Assembly (NCBI RefSeq): GCF_036669915.1
Contig: NC_089318.1
Coordinates: 23,209,225-23,273,224, forward strand
Source of the DNA: Pocillopora verrucosa
Taxonomy: Eukaryota > Cnidaria > Anthozoa > Scleractinia > Pocilloporidae
Direction of reading: 5' to 3'
Length of the DNA stretch: 64,000 nucleotides
The number at the start of each line of letters is the position of its first letter. The stretch's first letter is position 1. Shown piece after piece: positions 10,846-23,200 of this stretch. Made by a program: the position numbers and the translations under genes. The notes beneath the pieces were generated by a model. It saw nothing but the letters and a program-made list of their open reading frames with translations. It was not told where the DNA came from and searched no databases.

Positions 10846-11335
10846 CAGAGTATGGATGAGAAAGACACTAGCATTCGTTAATTTTTGTTTTTTCCAGTAC
10901 GTATATTGTCTAATAGATTTTAAAAGTAATGTTGCGGCAAGCACCATGTCAATTATAAGCTAGAAAATATATACTAGTTTGTAAAAGAAAAAGAAGTTGT
11001 CATAGACATTTTGGATGGAGTGCCAATATGTTTGGAAAACTCCAAAAACAAGTAAAAGACTTGTTGAAGCTTTCGTCATCTTCTATATTCAGTGAACCTG
11101 CTATAAACTTCATTATCACTTTAAACTTTGCAACCCTCCAGATCTGAAGGCCGGTTTACTAACGTACAATACGACCTTACATTTCTTTTACCAAACGTGA
11201 TTTTGGTGTTATATCCAAGTTTTATCACTCTGTTAAATAATGATTTTTGTAATTCTCACTACAGCCAAATCTGTATTGAGTGGGATTGATGGAATAACCT
11301 CATAAAAACAGGCTCCACAGAAGAGGGGTAATATA

Positions 11336-11401
11336 CAGTGGCGGATCTAGGGGAGGGGCATGGGCCCCCTTTATTTTGGGTAAAATAAGAAAGAATCTCA
11401 G
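11336..11401. mobile_element. Left half of the small inverted-repeat element, copy 3
   Basis: Starts with CAGTGGCGGATCTAGG but loses its right terminus in the ~650-base deletion that distinguishes copy 3. Confidence 0.55.
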
Positions 11402-11923
11402 GATCTACCTATCAATATGCATATTCTCCGTAATGTTTTCTGTACATTACTAAAGTGGCGACAAGGATAATTTGTTGAAAACAAAATAAGGGCTTCTTTA
11501 GTTGGTGATCATTTCATATATTCTTGTGAGCTCCATGTTTGACTCCTGAGGGTCAGTGGGTTAAAAAAATGATGACAGTTTACTACCAATTACAGAGAAG
11601 CAGATGGAAAAGCGTAGGAACTACGAATTGGTGTTTCAAAGTAAGGAAATTAAGTATGTTGAACAACTTTAAGATTACGGATGGATCACAGAAAATTATT
11701 ATTAACGCGAGTACTTTGAGCTGATCCCTATAAAACTATATATCACTTTAAAGCTTATAGACTACAGAATTCGATAATTTTCTTTTTTTATCACAATTAT
11801 CACAAATATCACAATTGAGGGGATAGAGAAAACTACTCATGTGTCTTCAATACATTTGTACGTGCTTGTATTTTATTGTTTCGGCAAACAATGTTTGGGA
11901 AGTGAATCAGCAATTATTGTGCT

Positions 11924-12078
11924 AAAAAAAACCGTATGGCTGATTGTTGATTGAAGTCTACTTCAAGAGTTATGAGCTTTTCAAGTTTGAGTGGGCAATT
12001 TTCATAGCTGGCCTTTACACTCTTCATCATATCTCAAAAAATGTTTCAAAAATCAACATTCGGCCATACGGTTTTTTT
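11924..12078. mobile_element. Inverted-repeat element with 28-base arms
   Basis: The left arm aaaaaaaccgtatggctgat... and the right arm ending ...ggccatacggttttttt are reverse complements over about 28 bases with three mismatches, separated by about 100 bases. No coding capacity. It may be a MITE or simply a large hairpin; no clear target duplication was seen. Confidence 0.5.
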
Positions 12079-12561
12079 CTTCAACTTTTGATACTACTCC
12101 GTGCCAACTTAATTGTGTAACACACGGGGATCCATTTTCAAGTTTTGACTGACTAGAAAAAGAAAAAACTCAATATTTGATATATTTTCATTCACTTTGA
12201 AGACATAATAAAGCGATTGAGTGAAGTGATTTTTTTTAAATGTTTTATTTTTAGAACAATTATAAAAATAATTTAAGTCAATTGTCTGAGCACGGAATAT
12301 TGCATGTTTGCTTTAACTGAAGTATCATTACGTAATAAGACAAAGGATTAACAGTGAGAAAGACTTCCTCCTCAAAATCTGTGAAACCAAGGCTAAGGAT
12401 GTCAATCAATCCTCCTTTTGTGCTGCTCTTGAATCTTCTTTTATTCAACCAAAACTCGCCGTTTTTTATTCTCGCTTACCCACTTGATAATTGTATTTAC
12501 GTTTCGTGACTGGGTTCTCGAGTGTCTTGTGACTGAAAACTGTCTGTATGGTTGCTTTCAG

Positions 12562-12638
12562 TAGATTTATTTAGAAACTCGGAAATTTTGTTGCTCAAAG
12601 ATCGCATAACTGGCGTATGGTACATTGCTGGACTGCAG
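12562..12638 (+). other. Candidate 5' UTR exon of the GPCR gene
   Basis: A 77-base segment between a good acceptor (ggttgctttcag) and a consensus donor (CAG|gtaagt). It contains in-frame stops and is best read as non-coding. The GPCR start codon at 13397 directly follows an AG (ggttacag), so an intron from 12639 to 13396 is possible. Confidence 0.35.
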
Positions 12639-13396
12639 GTAAGTTTCTTACGCCGCATTCACACGAGCAAAGCATGTTTAGAGAATGAAATTTATCAATG
12701 GAAACCAAAAAAACAAAAAAAACAAAAACGAATTTTATAAGGGTTTTCAAGTAATCACTAGATTATATTTTCATTTTGCTAAATTTTTACATCAGAGCCA
12801 GCCGGATGAACTTCTTTGAGAAGGAGAAACAAAACAAAAAACAGTTTTAAATCGTGTTTCGCCAAAAAAACTGTAAAACATGTTTTAGCTTTGGTGTGAA
12901 CAGGGTATTAGTCAAAAATTCGTCTAAGCGAGCTTCTTTTAGAGAGATAAATCTCACTAATGTTTTCGTTCTCGGCATTGAATATATATTTATATATATA
13001 TGTGTGTGTGTTGGTGAGAGGAAAAATTGTATGATGTTTACTTTTGTAGGATGTATAAATTTTTCTCCGTAAGCAAACTTAATGTAACAAAGTTTCTAGT
13101 CGGAAAAAACATTTTTAACGTTTTTGATCATTTAATTGGGATTTTATTCTTTTTTCTTATCGCGATTGATCAGTCTTTGAATGCTTAACTTTTAAAAATA
13201 CGGAAAACAAATGCACTCACTTTTTTTGTTCTTAAAATAAAATTTTGGAGCGAATTTCCTCAACTTTATTTTACTTGAACTGTTTTATCATATGTGAAAT
13301 AGGAGATCCGCAAGGTATCACAGTCTATCGCCGTTCAAAACAAAGCGAGTGGCTTCGATGTTCTAACCAAGGTTTGCGTCTAAACAACGGTTACAG

Positions 13397-14497
13397 ATGA
13401 ATTCAACTTGGAACATTTCCTCTCTGGAAGCAACGTCCGAAGCCTCTTCCTTGAGCAGTAGTGTTGGAAACATAAGCCCCATTCAGCAAGCTGTTTACTC
13501 TGTTGTTTCCATGTTTGCATTTTTCGGAAACACACTTGTTATTCTAGTCTTCGTTTGGGAAAAGAAGCTGTTAAAGAAATCTTACAACATTTTGATTCTC
13601 TCGCTGGCCATCGCTGATGCGTCGATCGGTATTTGCTTGGTTACTAACCCTGCTTATATCTATGGTGATTTGTTTCCCTACCCGAAAAGCCCCGTTCTGG
13701 GAGAGATATTCTGCCGGTTTATATGGAGCCGTTTTCTTCTTTTCCACTTGGTGATGTTCTCAACATACATTTGTCTGGGTTTGTCCGCTGACCGTTGGTT
13801 TGCTGTCGTAAAACCTTTCAGTTACTGCATGACTATGACCAAGAGAACGGTTCTTAGCTACATCCTTGTATCTTGGGTGTGTTCTCTCGCTACTGTGAGT
13901 ACGGCCGTTATTGAAACAGTGTACCTCCCATCTTCCAGGAGAATGTGTGAGTATCGAATCTTGGCGCCAGGCTCCACCTTTCGTGTCCTACTGGCTGTCT
14001 TTCAAATTACCATGATGACCTTCTTCCCTTGCCTCGCCATGATTGCGCTCTATATCCACATGGTGGGAATGGTTATGACATCAGCAGTGACGTCACAGGC
14101 GAGTAAGGCTAAACTTCGCGGGAAAATGACACGGATGATTGGTTTTGTTTGTTTTGTTTCCACGATCTGCCTCACACCGAATCAGATAACTGCCCTTTTG
14201 GTGTTTGCAGGAAAAATGAGGCCGGACTCTGAAGAACACCACGCTGTGGCATTTCTTACTTTTGCCACTAGCTGTGTGAATCCTGTTATCTACGGACTGA
14301 GCAACAAAAACTACCGCCGGAGCTACAAGAAGATTCTGTTCCTCATGTGCCCCAGAATTCTCACCCAGAGGGCAGAGCAAGAAAACGTGATTGATATGGT
14401 CAACAGACGGCACAAGGTAGAGCCCACTCCTAACTCTGTAGATGAAAATCAGAACACTACGAAACAAGCAAAGATAATGATTTCAAATGAACATTAA
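13397..14497 (+). CDS. Class A (rhodopsin-family) G-protein-coupled receptor, orphan
   Basis: A 366-residue seven-helix plasma-membrane receptor in one coding exon. Visible hallmarks are N-glycosylation sites at N2, N6 and N25, N45 in TM1 (FFGN), D74 in TM2 (LAIAD), C106 before TM3 paired with C184 in loop 2, DRW at 132-134 (the DRY position), W160 in TM4, P211 in TM5, P261 in TM6, NPVIY at 295-299 in TM7, a basic helix 8 (NKNYRRSYKK) and C318 as a likely palmitoylation site. The TM6 CWxP motif reads CLTP, so the usual toggle tryptophan is replaced by leucine. Position 7.43 is phenylalanine, so it is not an opsin. The short N-terminus fits a small-molecule or peptide ligand; the ligand is unknown. 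Frame is intact. Fragments of a close relative lie in region A. Confidence 0.93.
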   Translation: MNSTWNISSLEATSEASSLSSSVGNISPIQQAVYSVVSMFAFFGNTLVILVFVWEKKLLKKSYNILILSLAIADASIGICLVTNPAYIYGDLFPYPKSPVLGEIFCRFIWSRFLLFHLVMFSTYICLGLSADRWFAVVKPFSYCMTMTKRTVLSYILVSWVCSLATVSTAVIETVYLPSSRRMCEYRILAPGSTFRVLLAVFQITMMTFFPCLAMIALYIHMVGMVMTSAVTSQASKAKLRGKMTRMIGFVCFVSTICLTPNQITALLVFAGKMRPDSEEHHAVAFLTFATSCVNPVIYGLSNKNYRRSYKKILFLMCPRILTQRAEQENVIDMVNRRHKVEPTPNSVDENQNTTKQAKIMISNEH

Positions 14498-14880
14498 ATT
14501 TGAAGTCCTCATGATAATGAGGTTGAACCAGGAACACGCGGTACTTCTGCTTAGAACTCAGTTGTGTGTCATTTTAGCGTTCATGACTTTGTTCAGTCGT
14601 TTGTCTTTCTCTCATCAATAATTGTTCAAGGGGGTAGTGGTTATTGGTGTCCCTTGGTAAGAATGAAAGTTTCTTATGATTGCCATCGTTTTGTGAATTT
14701 TTTTTTGTCACACACTAACAAGCCTTTGATAAGCAAAGAGACTTGTTTTTTAACTAATTGATCGTATAAGTAACCATTACGGAAGTCCAGAGCTAAAAAC
14801 CATTCTTACTTGCTTTTTCTCTGTGAAAATGTATTGGTTTGACTAGCAACTCAAAGCTTCTAGTCTAATCTTTTCTTGGT
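14498..14880. other. 3' flank of the GPCR
   Basis: Presumed 3' UTR and spacer. No AATAAA was seen before the TTAA-flanked element; an AATAAA lies inside its left arm at about 14979. No other gene. Confidence 0.4.
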
Positions 14881-15863
14881 TTAAGTGGCGATCTCTGTAT
14901 GAGCGGTCCTAGGCATTTCGCATCAGAAAAAAGTTTTTCCTCAAACTTTGCCCATTAAACTATCTTTGGTAGTAAGTAAATAAAACCACATTGGTTTCTG
15001 GAAATACGTTATAAAATTTTTCGAGAGCTCTTAACAATCAAAGCTGTAAACGGCCCTTTTTTGACATCTTGCGAAAATTTCAAAGGTTGACAAGCTCGCT
15101 CCTCGTAACACACTACTTGCAGCACGAAAACGTTTGTATTCCTAAATTGTGTGATATATGAGGGATTTGGAAAGTATTTCAATCTTTATATGAGTGTATT
15201 TAGAGGTTTCGCCATAATTTATTTGAATAAAACACCCGTTAGACATCTTTCTAAAGTGGTCAAAAGTACTCTTTCTTTCTTGGGTGATATTCCTCAAGTC
15301 CAGACCGGACCATTAAAAATTCCGGTTGATTTCTTCTATATATATATTTAGATGTTTGAAAACATAGAAATGTAAAAACATCTTGCACTTATTTCCTTCG
15401 CCATAGCGACTTCAAACTTTTGGTAATTTTGCTTGCGTGACAGCAGAATTATGCAAATTAGTCTGTTAAGCAAACTCCGACCATTCATCATCAGTAGCTT
15501 CACAAATCTTAGATTTTAACTACTTCAGAAAGAAAATATAGTAGGACCGAGCTTTTAGAACACACTGGTTGATACTGTAAACATTTCAAACGGCTAAAAT
15601 CTGGCAAATTATTTTGTCTCGTGACGAAAAAGGTATCGAATATCATAATGATGAATGAGCGTTCAGTCAACGTTTTATTGAGAAACTCTTTTGGAAAATT
15701 AGTTTCTGTTCTTTTATATTTGACTTAAGAGAGCTTAAGCTATTCAAATCTGTATGAACATTTCAAACCATACAGCTGCCCTTTTCTCTGACGAATTGTA
15801 AACAAACGTCATGTGGTAAGCCGGCATCATCACGATTTAAAGAAGCGTGGGCTGAGTTGATAT

Positions 15864-16610
15864 GACAGGCTTCCAAATATAGGCGCTGGTGGGTGGTAAC
15901 GTCGATTAGTGGTGATAGTTTTAGACTTGTCCCACCCAATTATTTGGTTGATAAGGCATATGTGCTCCGACAAAGCTGAATTTTCTTTTCTACGAAAGAA
16001 GACCACTTTTTGATGCTCTTTCAAACGTGTACCAAACTGACGTGTGGTCTGTCTGATCTACTCGTGATCACAGTCATTGCCCTCAGGTTTGGGGCATATT
16101 TTCGTTAAACCTCAGAACCCTGTCACGGAAGAACGGTGAACCGATGCTATTTATTTTATTCCGTGACAGGCTTTCAAACAAAGGCGCTTGTGGTAACGTC
16201 GATTCTCCTGATAATTTTAGACCTGTCCAGCCCAATTGTAGGGTTGGTGTGGCATATGTGCTCAGACAAAGCTGAATTTTCTTTTCTGCAAAAGAAGGCC
16301 ACTTTTTGGTGCTCTTTCATACGTGTACCAAACTGACGTTTGGTCTGTCCGATGCACTCGTGATCACAGTCATTGCACGGAATAGAATAGATAGCGTCGG
16401 ATCATTGTTCTTTCATGACAGGACCCTCATGTTTGGGGCACATTTTCGCTAAACCTAAAAACCCTGTCACGAAAGAACAGCCAACGGACGCTATTTATTC
16501 TATTCCGTGCCAGGCCTCCAAACAAAGGCGCTGGTGGTAATGTCAATTAGTGGTAATAATTTTAGACTTATCCCACCCAATTGTATGATTGGTTGACAGG
16601 ATCCTTATGT
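15864..16610. repeat. Tandem repeat, about 2.4 copies of a 300-340 bp unit
   Basis: The unit start (gacaggcttccaaa-like) recurs near 15864, 16165 and 16509, followed each time by similar blocks (gtaacgtcgatt, acaaagctgaattttctttt, gtgtaccaaactgacg). It lies inside the TTAA-flanked element, and the copies have drifted. Confidence 0.75.
16376..16508. repeat. Long imperfect hairpin within the tandem repeat
   Basis: cacggaatagaatagatagc at 16376 faces ctatttattctattccgtg ending at 16508, and the inner stretches (tgttctttcatgacagg / cctgtcacgaaagaaca) also pair, giving a ~45-base imperfect stem with a ~40-base loop. Confidence 0.6.
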
Positions 16611-18944
16611 TTAAATAATTTCCATCGCCGCTGACGACGACATCTCTCCTTTGAGGTGGTATATTTTCAAACGTCGTAATTTGTTTATTAAATACGTGAA
16701 CAAGTATAAAGAAAGGCTTTACTGAATATACTTAAATGAGCTATTTCATGGCTAATTTTGTAATATTTCGAGACCATTACGCGATGACGATTTTACGATA
16801 GACCTTACGCAAGGAAAGAAGGTTTTTCGGTATTTTGATAACATAATTCGTGGTAATTCCGCGGAAAAGCCATTATCTCTCGCCAAAATCCCTCTTTGGA
16901 CGTTCAAACAATCTTTCTCCATGCGTTCCTCTCCAGCGAGTTGCAATGTTTGCCCCGTGGCGATCCCAGAAATCTGTGCGCAAACGTAAGGATCCGATTA
17001 CTGACAACTCCTTCATTAAGGAATACAAAAGTTTTCTTGCTGCATGTAGTGTGTTACGCAATATCGAACCTAGTGTCATTTTGGCTCCTTGTCAGCGGTA
17101 TGGTCGCCAAATAACCTCTCGGAGACTCGATTAATTCAATTTTTTGATTGGTTTATAGGAAAACGATAGACTCTACATAGGAAGTGTTATTTACGGAAGG
17201 GATCGATCGGGCCGGAAGTGAAGCATTAACAGTGATAAATTTGAATTGTTTTTACTGTTGTTACTGTTGCTGTTGTTTTTTTTTTGCGTGGAAGTTTTCA
17301 TTTGTAAACTGCCTGTCGATATGTGAGAAAACATCCAGCCAAAGCCGCTGCATACTGCAATGGCGGGAAGCTGTTCTTCATGGAACGATGGATTGCTGTC
17401 GTTGATGTCAAAGACGTGTAATTAGAAATAAACCATCATAGTAATTTGTTTTAAGTGAAAAGCAGAAAGGAAAGAATTGTAGAGGTCTTGCGAGCGTACG
17501 GAAATGTACTAATGTAAAAGAGTTCGACATCAGAATAGCATGATAGTATTCAGTATCAAAGAAGAAATCGAGTAGGCTAAATATATAAGGAAATCGCGAA
17601 GAAAAGGGTCGCATTCTTAAAAAACAGAAATGAGGTCTGTCGCCCTCCAAACCCCTTCTCAGGCCACAGTTTCACTATCAGCGTTACCGCTAGTAAACTA
17701 CTCAAAAGATCCGTTATACCCACGACTCGGGTACAAGAAGACACTCCCGATGGAAACACGGAGGTAATCGTTTCATATTTATCTCTGAATCTTGCGACAC
17801 ATTAAATCCTCTTTTTCAATCACCTATACTTTAACACTAATTTAACCAAGCAGTCAACAGGGACTGAAATACTTGAGATGGCTGGCCATAGAAATACTGA
17901 GGTCCTTAAGTATGAAGGTTTTACATGATGCTACATTTACAGCTGGTTTGCATTATGATAAGCATTTTTTTTTACAATTACAATATGATATCTGTCACTC
18001 AAAATTCCATGTCAATATATTTGTGTATTTGTGTTCAATTAACTATGATCAGAAACATTCAACAGAGTTTAATACATTCAAAATGAAACTGTTTGCCAAT
18101 ATATGGAGAATTACATTCTGTTTATATTTAGTTGACAGAACATGCAAATATCGAGTTAAGAAAGGATGATGCGTATATATTTTGGGTTGCATCGCAGACA
18201 ACCCCTCCAAAAGCAAAACTTATTATATTGTTGTAGGAATTCTCTGGAATCTAAACCAATCGCTTCTTAAATTTGTCGTTATTCCTTTTTCATTTCCTCT
18301 AAGCCCAATATTCTTTAAGTAGATAACACTGCTGCACTTATGGTTGCTCAAAGTCCATCTTCACTAACTATTACTATTACACGCGGGAACCTGGAAACAG
18401 CGTAAAAGCTACGTTAAAGGCCATTACTTATCCCTTTTTCTTTCACTTCCAAACCTCCAGGAGCACCAGAAGGTGCTCTGGATAAAATCTCGGTATTTTC
18501 TTCTGGTTTATAAATTACATTTTCGATTAATTACGATGAGTCGTAAGTTCACTTACAGAAAATTAAGTTATGTTCTTTTCTTCTTCCGCCGGCGTAAAGA
18601 ACCGTGTGCTCTGTTTTGGGCACGCGCAGAAGTCAACCGGAGGCAAAAGCTTAACCATGTAGACATGCGCAGTTAAAACCGGAATCCCACGATTTCTGGG
18701 ATAAAAATTCGATTCTTCCAGAGGTCATTATTTAATGAGCATAACGATGTCGTAAGAGGTCAAAAAGGGGCTTTTACAGCTTTGATTATCGAGAACTGTC
18801 ATAAAAATTTTTTTGACGTATTTCCAGAAACCAATGTGGCCTTATTTACTTACTACCCAAGATAGTTTATTGGGCAAAGTTTGTGGCAAAAATTTTTTCC
18901 GATGCGAAATGCCTAGGACCGCTCTTATAGAGATCGCCAATTAA

Positions 18945-19911
18945 CTTTTTCAAAAGCATATGTGGAAGATCAGGCTTAGCGTACATAATAATTTAACCAT
19001 TCAAGCTACGATCAGTTCAACTGGATGAACATTAAATTTAATACAGCAAATTGAGGTAAAACAACACAATTATTCAACACAATAGGCAGTAGTGTTATAA
19101 GATCAAACGACTCAAAATTTAAGGGTCTCACAGGGTTGTTCTCTATCGTTCCCTGAAATAAAATGATTAATATAACTTGTGAAAATATGCCGTTGTTTCA
19201 GAGAAAATAAAATTAATTGGTTGCTGGTAAGGTCGGATCAGTCCTTGTACCTGCTCGTGCACATTAGCGCTGAAGAACAAAAGGGCCGATCCAAGACCGG
19301 CAGAACTGCCCACAATGTCTGATCTGGGTTGTCTTTGTTTGAACACTTCTTTTTTCGCCCTGATCTCTCCTACACGAGACTGTAACGGTGGTTTGCTTAA
19401 AGGGGATCGGGGACTAGGTGGATATGCTGCCAGGCACCCCTCTCAGAATCAGTGATAGTCCTATGGGGCGTGATGACGAATAGCATGATCTTTGGTAATC
19501 GATAACGAAGCCTTTTAAAGACCTGACCCACCCAGTCGCATCGCGCCTTGAGGGGTTAGACAGCGGGTCACTGCTGCGTGAAACTGCATAAAGGTATCAG
19601 TTAAACGTTCAACATTCGAAGAATAATTTACGTAGCTTCATTATATTTCGCCATCAGTCAAGACGGTGATTAGTCCAGAATAGACATTTTTAAGTACTTT
19701 GACAACTAGGCGGTACCTATTGCTTTAAAAAAAAAACAGACAAACCAATAAACAAACCTCAAACGAATCGAGAAACAATTTCTCAAGCGTGCCGCGCAAA
19801 GGCGGTAACAAAGAAGCACATAGACATGTAGACAGAACGACATGCGGAAAGAGGGAAAGACAGACGTTTTGGTGCTGCTTCTTGTTTTGTTTTCTTTGTT
19901 GTTGCTGCTGT
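18945..19911. other. Unassigned spacer before the BCH gene array
   Basis: No exon, RNA gene or repeat was recognised. It includes a few simple-sequence tracts (for example ttgttgttgctgctgttgctg near 19890-19915). Homology to the 17 kb repeat unit begins at about 19912. Confidence 0.4.
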
Positions 19912-20137
19912 TGCTGTTTTTAACTTTGCGCGCGCGCATGACTTTCAATCAAACTTAAAGCATATCACCTCGTTACTCCGCTTAGGATATCAGTCAGGCT
20001 TCCATTTTGGTCTTAACTATTCTACACTTATTGATAATAAGAAAGAAATTTTAATTCCGGAAAACACAAAACTTTCCATTCAACTAATCATCCAATTATT
20101 GCTCACATTTCGAATATTTACTTTCGCTAAAAAAGAA

Positions 20138-20169
20138 CACGTCATCAATCTGTTACGACAGCGTGACGA
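20138..20169 (+). promoter_or_regulatory. Conserved upstream block of BCH gene copy 1
   Basis: cacgtcatca...gttacgacagcgtgacga lies about 100 bases before the first ATG and is kept in the equivalent place of every module (for example 26629, 37670, 54950). ACGTCA and TGACG are CRE/ATF-like half sites. Its promoter role is an inference. Confidence 0.35.
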
Positions 20170-20268
20170 AACTAATTGAAACAGATTAATTTCTCCGCTT
20201 ACCTAAGCATTACAGCTTTATTGTCGGAAAAAGAAAATCGCGCTAGAAATCTACTATAGGCCTCATTC

Positions 20269-23200
20269 ATGGAGGTATGTAATGTCTGTTTCTTCTGGTC
20301 GTCAGAATTTCTTCTAGAATGAAACAATATGATTTCAGAAAGAAAGGTTCGACATTTAAAGTTTATCGAAAAAGTCCTGTTTGTTTGTTTTTTTTTGTTT
20401 CGCGAAAACGTTCGGAGAAAACTCTCTTTAAGGACTCCTTTTGAGAAAACTCGCAGTCAAAAACTTGAACATGCCAGGAGACCAATAACAGATTTACCAG
20501 CACGTGTTACAGTGTTTTAGCTCTGAAAATAGTTGGCACTCTGTATTTGGCGTTAATTCCAAAACTTTGGATGAATGTTTTATATTTAAACAGACATAAT
20601 TTTAGAGTCGTGATTCCAAAAATGACTTTACAGCCTTCTTGAGTAAAATGTACACTTGCTCGACAAAGGAAATCAACCATATTCACTATGTTGTTTGGTT
20701 GGAGGAGGGCGTTGTCTACTCTAAGAGTCCATTACCTTTTAAACGGGTTTTAACGGATCTTGTAACTGCTTTCACTTCTCTGAAATCTTTTGGTTCAGAA
20801 AAAAGGAGAGGAAAAAAAAAAGCAAGCTCACAGTTTAATAAGATTATTGCTTGCACATACCTAATAATTATTGACTCTTAGCTTGGAGAGGCTAGAGATT
20901 CCACCCTGTTCGGAACTGCTGTCCGACATATGCAATCGTTATCATCTAAACCTCCTACTTATTCACAGCCTTCAGAAGAAAACGGTTCGGTCGTCTCGGT
21001 CAAGTCCTGTGTTTCAGCATTGTGTCCGACGGATAATCCGGAACGAACAAATAGTCAAAGACTTTCTACCGAAGAATATGCCAGGGAAGAGCCTGGAAAA
21101 GCATCCATTGAGGTAGGACTGTAGCAGAAGGCAATAGTTTATCTGGATATTATAATAACCTTGTGAGACGTTTGAGCCTCAACACGAGACCATCATGTTG
21201 TTTTCGTGAGTCTTTTCAGGAGTTAATTCCGTTTACGGTACTGGAACAGTGGATTGTAATTAAACCATCTTACATTGATGTTAAGGAAATTTAATTTATG
21301 TAGATGTTCTTTTTTTTCTAGCATTTTGCCGCCGCAGACGATTGCCTCGATACAGTTGAAAACTCGGCAGAGCCTCGTCCCTGTTCACCTGAAGAGGTCT
21401 GTAAGAAGCTCTATCCAATCGAAACAGTTTTTAGGCGTAATAATCTATTGAAATCAATCTGCATTTACGACTGTTAGTCTAAACGGGTATCTGAAGCACG
21501 TAAATGCAGCACATGTTATAATTAACTACCAAAGAAATGGTATCTACTGAAGAGATAAAAAAAGAGCCATAGAGATTTCTATGAACCCGTGCAAAGATTC
21601 TGCAGGCGAAATATTCCAACAGGAAACTTTATTTTCTTCAGTAAATATCATATGAAGATCTGTTGTAGGCGTGGCTGCTTCTAGTTTTCTAGCTATAACT
21701 GGTTCTCCTCTGGCGAATCTGCGGCTCAGTTTGACATTTTTTTTGTTATTCCTTAGAAGAAGAACAGTCCTGCAAAACAGGATAATATGGCGAACAATTT
21801 TCCTGATGCTGAGCCAAGCACTTCGTTTGGTATGGCAATTTTCTCCAACCTCGTGGCGTGGAGAGTGAAGGATGAAGCATCAGAGGACGACAAAAGTTCT
21901 GAGGTAAGACATATATTACCTCACACACTCATTTACCTCACACAGTCCAACACCTTACATATTCCTCCTCTAGAAGTGAAAGGACGAGACCTTGCGCGTT
22001 TACTCTAAATATACACACGAGGATTCAGTAATCGCTTCTAGAGACGCACCAGAAAAGGCTGAGCGCGCTTAACCCTCTATCGATATTGTATAAATAAATG
22101 CTACTGTATCAATATTCTCTCGTAAGCTAAGGTGATGGGATGAAATAATTGTAGCTTGAAGAGTACGAGGGCTGATGACCTAAATAGCAATCGTTTACAA
22201 TAAAGAACAAAGTTTCGGAGCTACAAATTTGGCAGACACCCTTCAATTTCACAAGTTTTTATCTCGGCCTGGGTACAGCCTCCTTTACATTAAGCATCGT
22301 AAACATGCTTTAAAATACTTCATTGAAACATCCTCCGTCAAAAACATTAACACCTGTAACATTTACTGTTGTTTATCAGGGACAATCAGATGAGGATTGC
22401 GCCAAGCAACAAAGCAACAGAAAATATCCGCTGTCTTTTCTAGACAAAAACGTTGTGGAACCGTTGGAAATTGGGCCTTGTAAGTCCTAAAAGTAGGGGA
22501 AGCGACGCACGCAACAAGGCTTTACACCTTATAAAAGTCAGTAGTTGCCTATTACGGTCATGTGTTTTTTAAAGGATTGGATTCGATTTCAAGGCGGTGA
22601 AGGGGTAATATAAGCAGGGCGGGCAAAGCGAAGCTAAGTGAGGCAAGGCTATAACAACTTACATATACGTCAAAAATCAATATAAGTCATAAAATAAATC
22701 CTTTGTTGCATGGTGTAGCCACCTCCAATGCCATTATGTGGAGGTTTCGTTCTACTGGTCATTTTTTACGCCTCGTGTATCGTACATGATGAGTAACCTC
22801 GTCCTTTGTCCTTTTTCTTTATCTAAATATTCAAAGCAACTTATTTACATATCTTATACATATTTTCCCCCAATATTTTTAGCCCGGAAAGGAAAGTGGC
22901 CGACATATAAATGTGGAAGCTCAAACCTGGACGGAGGAAGTCGTAAGTTTTATATAAAGCTAATAAGAAGAACTGATGTGTTTGTTATTTGCTGTTAGTT
23001 TAACCGGAGTCAATTGGTCGGAAGCCTTATTGGTTGTTTTAAGTGTTGTCCTGCATCTGATTGGTTAAAACAGTGTGGCGAGTTTCCCTGACCAATCACA
23101 CAGCGTTGTATATTCAATGGAATTTGCAGATCACTTTCGACACTCTTGTTCTATGTTCACCGAGCTACATCTTTTTTTTTTCCATCTGAAAACGATTGCA

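Larger units (their letters stand above)
9280..11743. repeat. Region A tandem unit, copy 3 (shortened)
   Basis: Third copy. It begins with an extra ~170-base local duplication of the unit start (9212-9300 versus 9380-9460) and loses about 650 bases relative to copy 1 at about 11401, where the small inverted-repeat element is cut. Homology ends at about 11743, inside a sequence equivalent to 2715-2720 in copy 1. The later part is visibly more diverged than copies 1 and 2 are from each other. Confidence 0.85.
11744..13396. other. Single-copy region upstream of the GPCR
   Basis: AT-rich and not part of the tandem unit. It holds an inverted-repeat element (11924-12078), one well-bordered candidate exon (12562-12638), an AT/GT repeat near 12985-13010 and the presumed promoter of the receptor. 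No other gene was recognised. Confidence 0.5.
14885..18940. mobile_element. 4.06 kb element with ~190 bp terminal inverted repeats, flanked by TTAA
   Basis: The left arm 14885-15073 and the right arm 18751-18940 are reverse complements over nearly their whole length (for example gagcggtcctaggcatttcg on the left and its mirror on the right), with scattered mismatches. TTAA sits exactly outside each end (14881-14884 and 18941-18944), the target duplication typical of piggyBac-type transposons. Inside I find no recognisable transposase; the longest frames (for example 16850-17134 plus) are short and unrecognised. It is best read as a non-autonomous or decayed TTAA-type element. An alternative is two separate small elements in opposite orientation that happen to have TTAA outside. 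Confidence 0.65.

Noticed and set aside
14093..14467. Open frame of 124 codons on the minus strand opposite the GPCR
   Set aside because: It is a shadow of a conserved receptor coding region and has no family features.
13397..14497. Possible opsin identity of the GPCR
   Set aside because: The retinal-binding lysine position in TM7 is phenylalanine and the CWxP motif is altered.
16850..17134. 94-codon frame inside the TTAA-flanked element
   Set aside because: No transposase motif (no DDE/DDD arrangement) and several overlapping frames of similar length; too weak to call a gene.
20648..20881. Open frame upstream of the second BCH exon (MYTCSTKEINHIHYVVW...), also present in unit 2
   Set aside because: It has no usable splice borders, is frameshifted in unit 3 and replaced in module II, so it is not supported as an exon.
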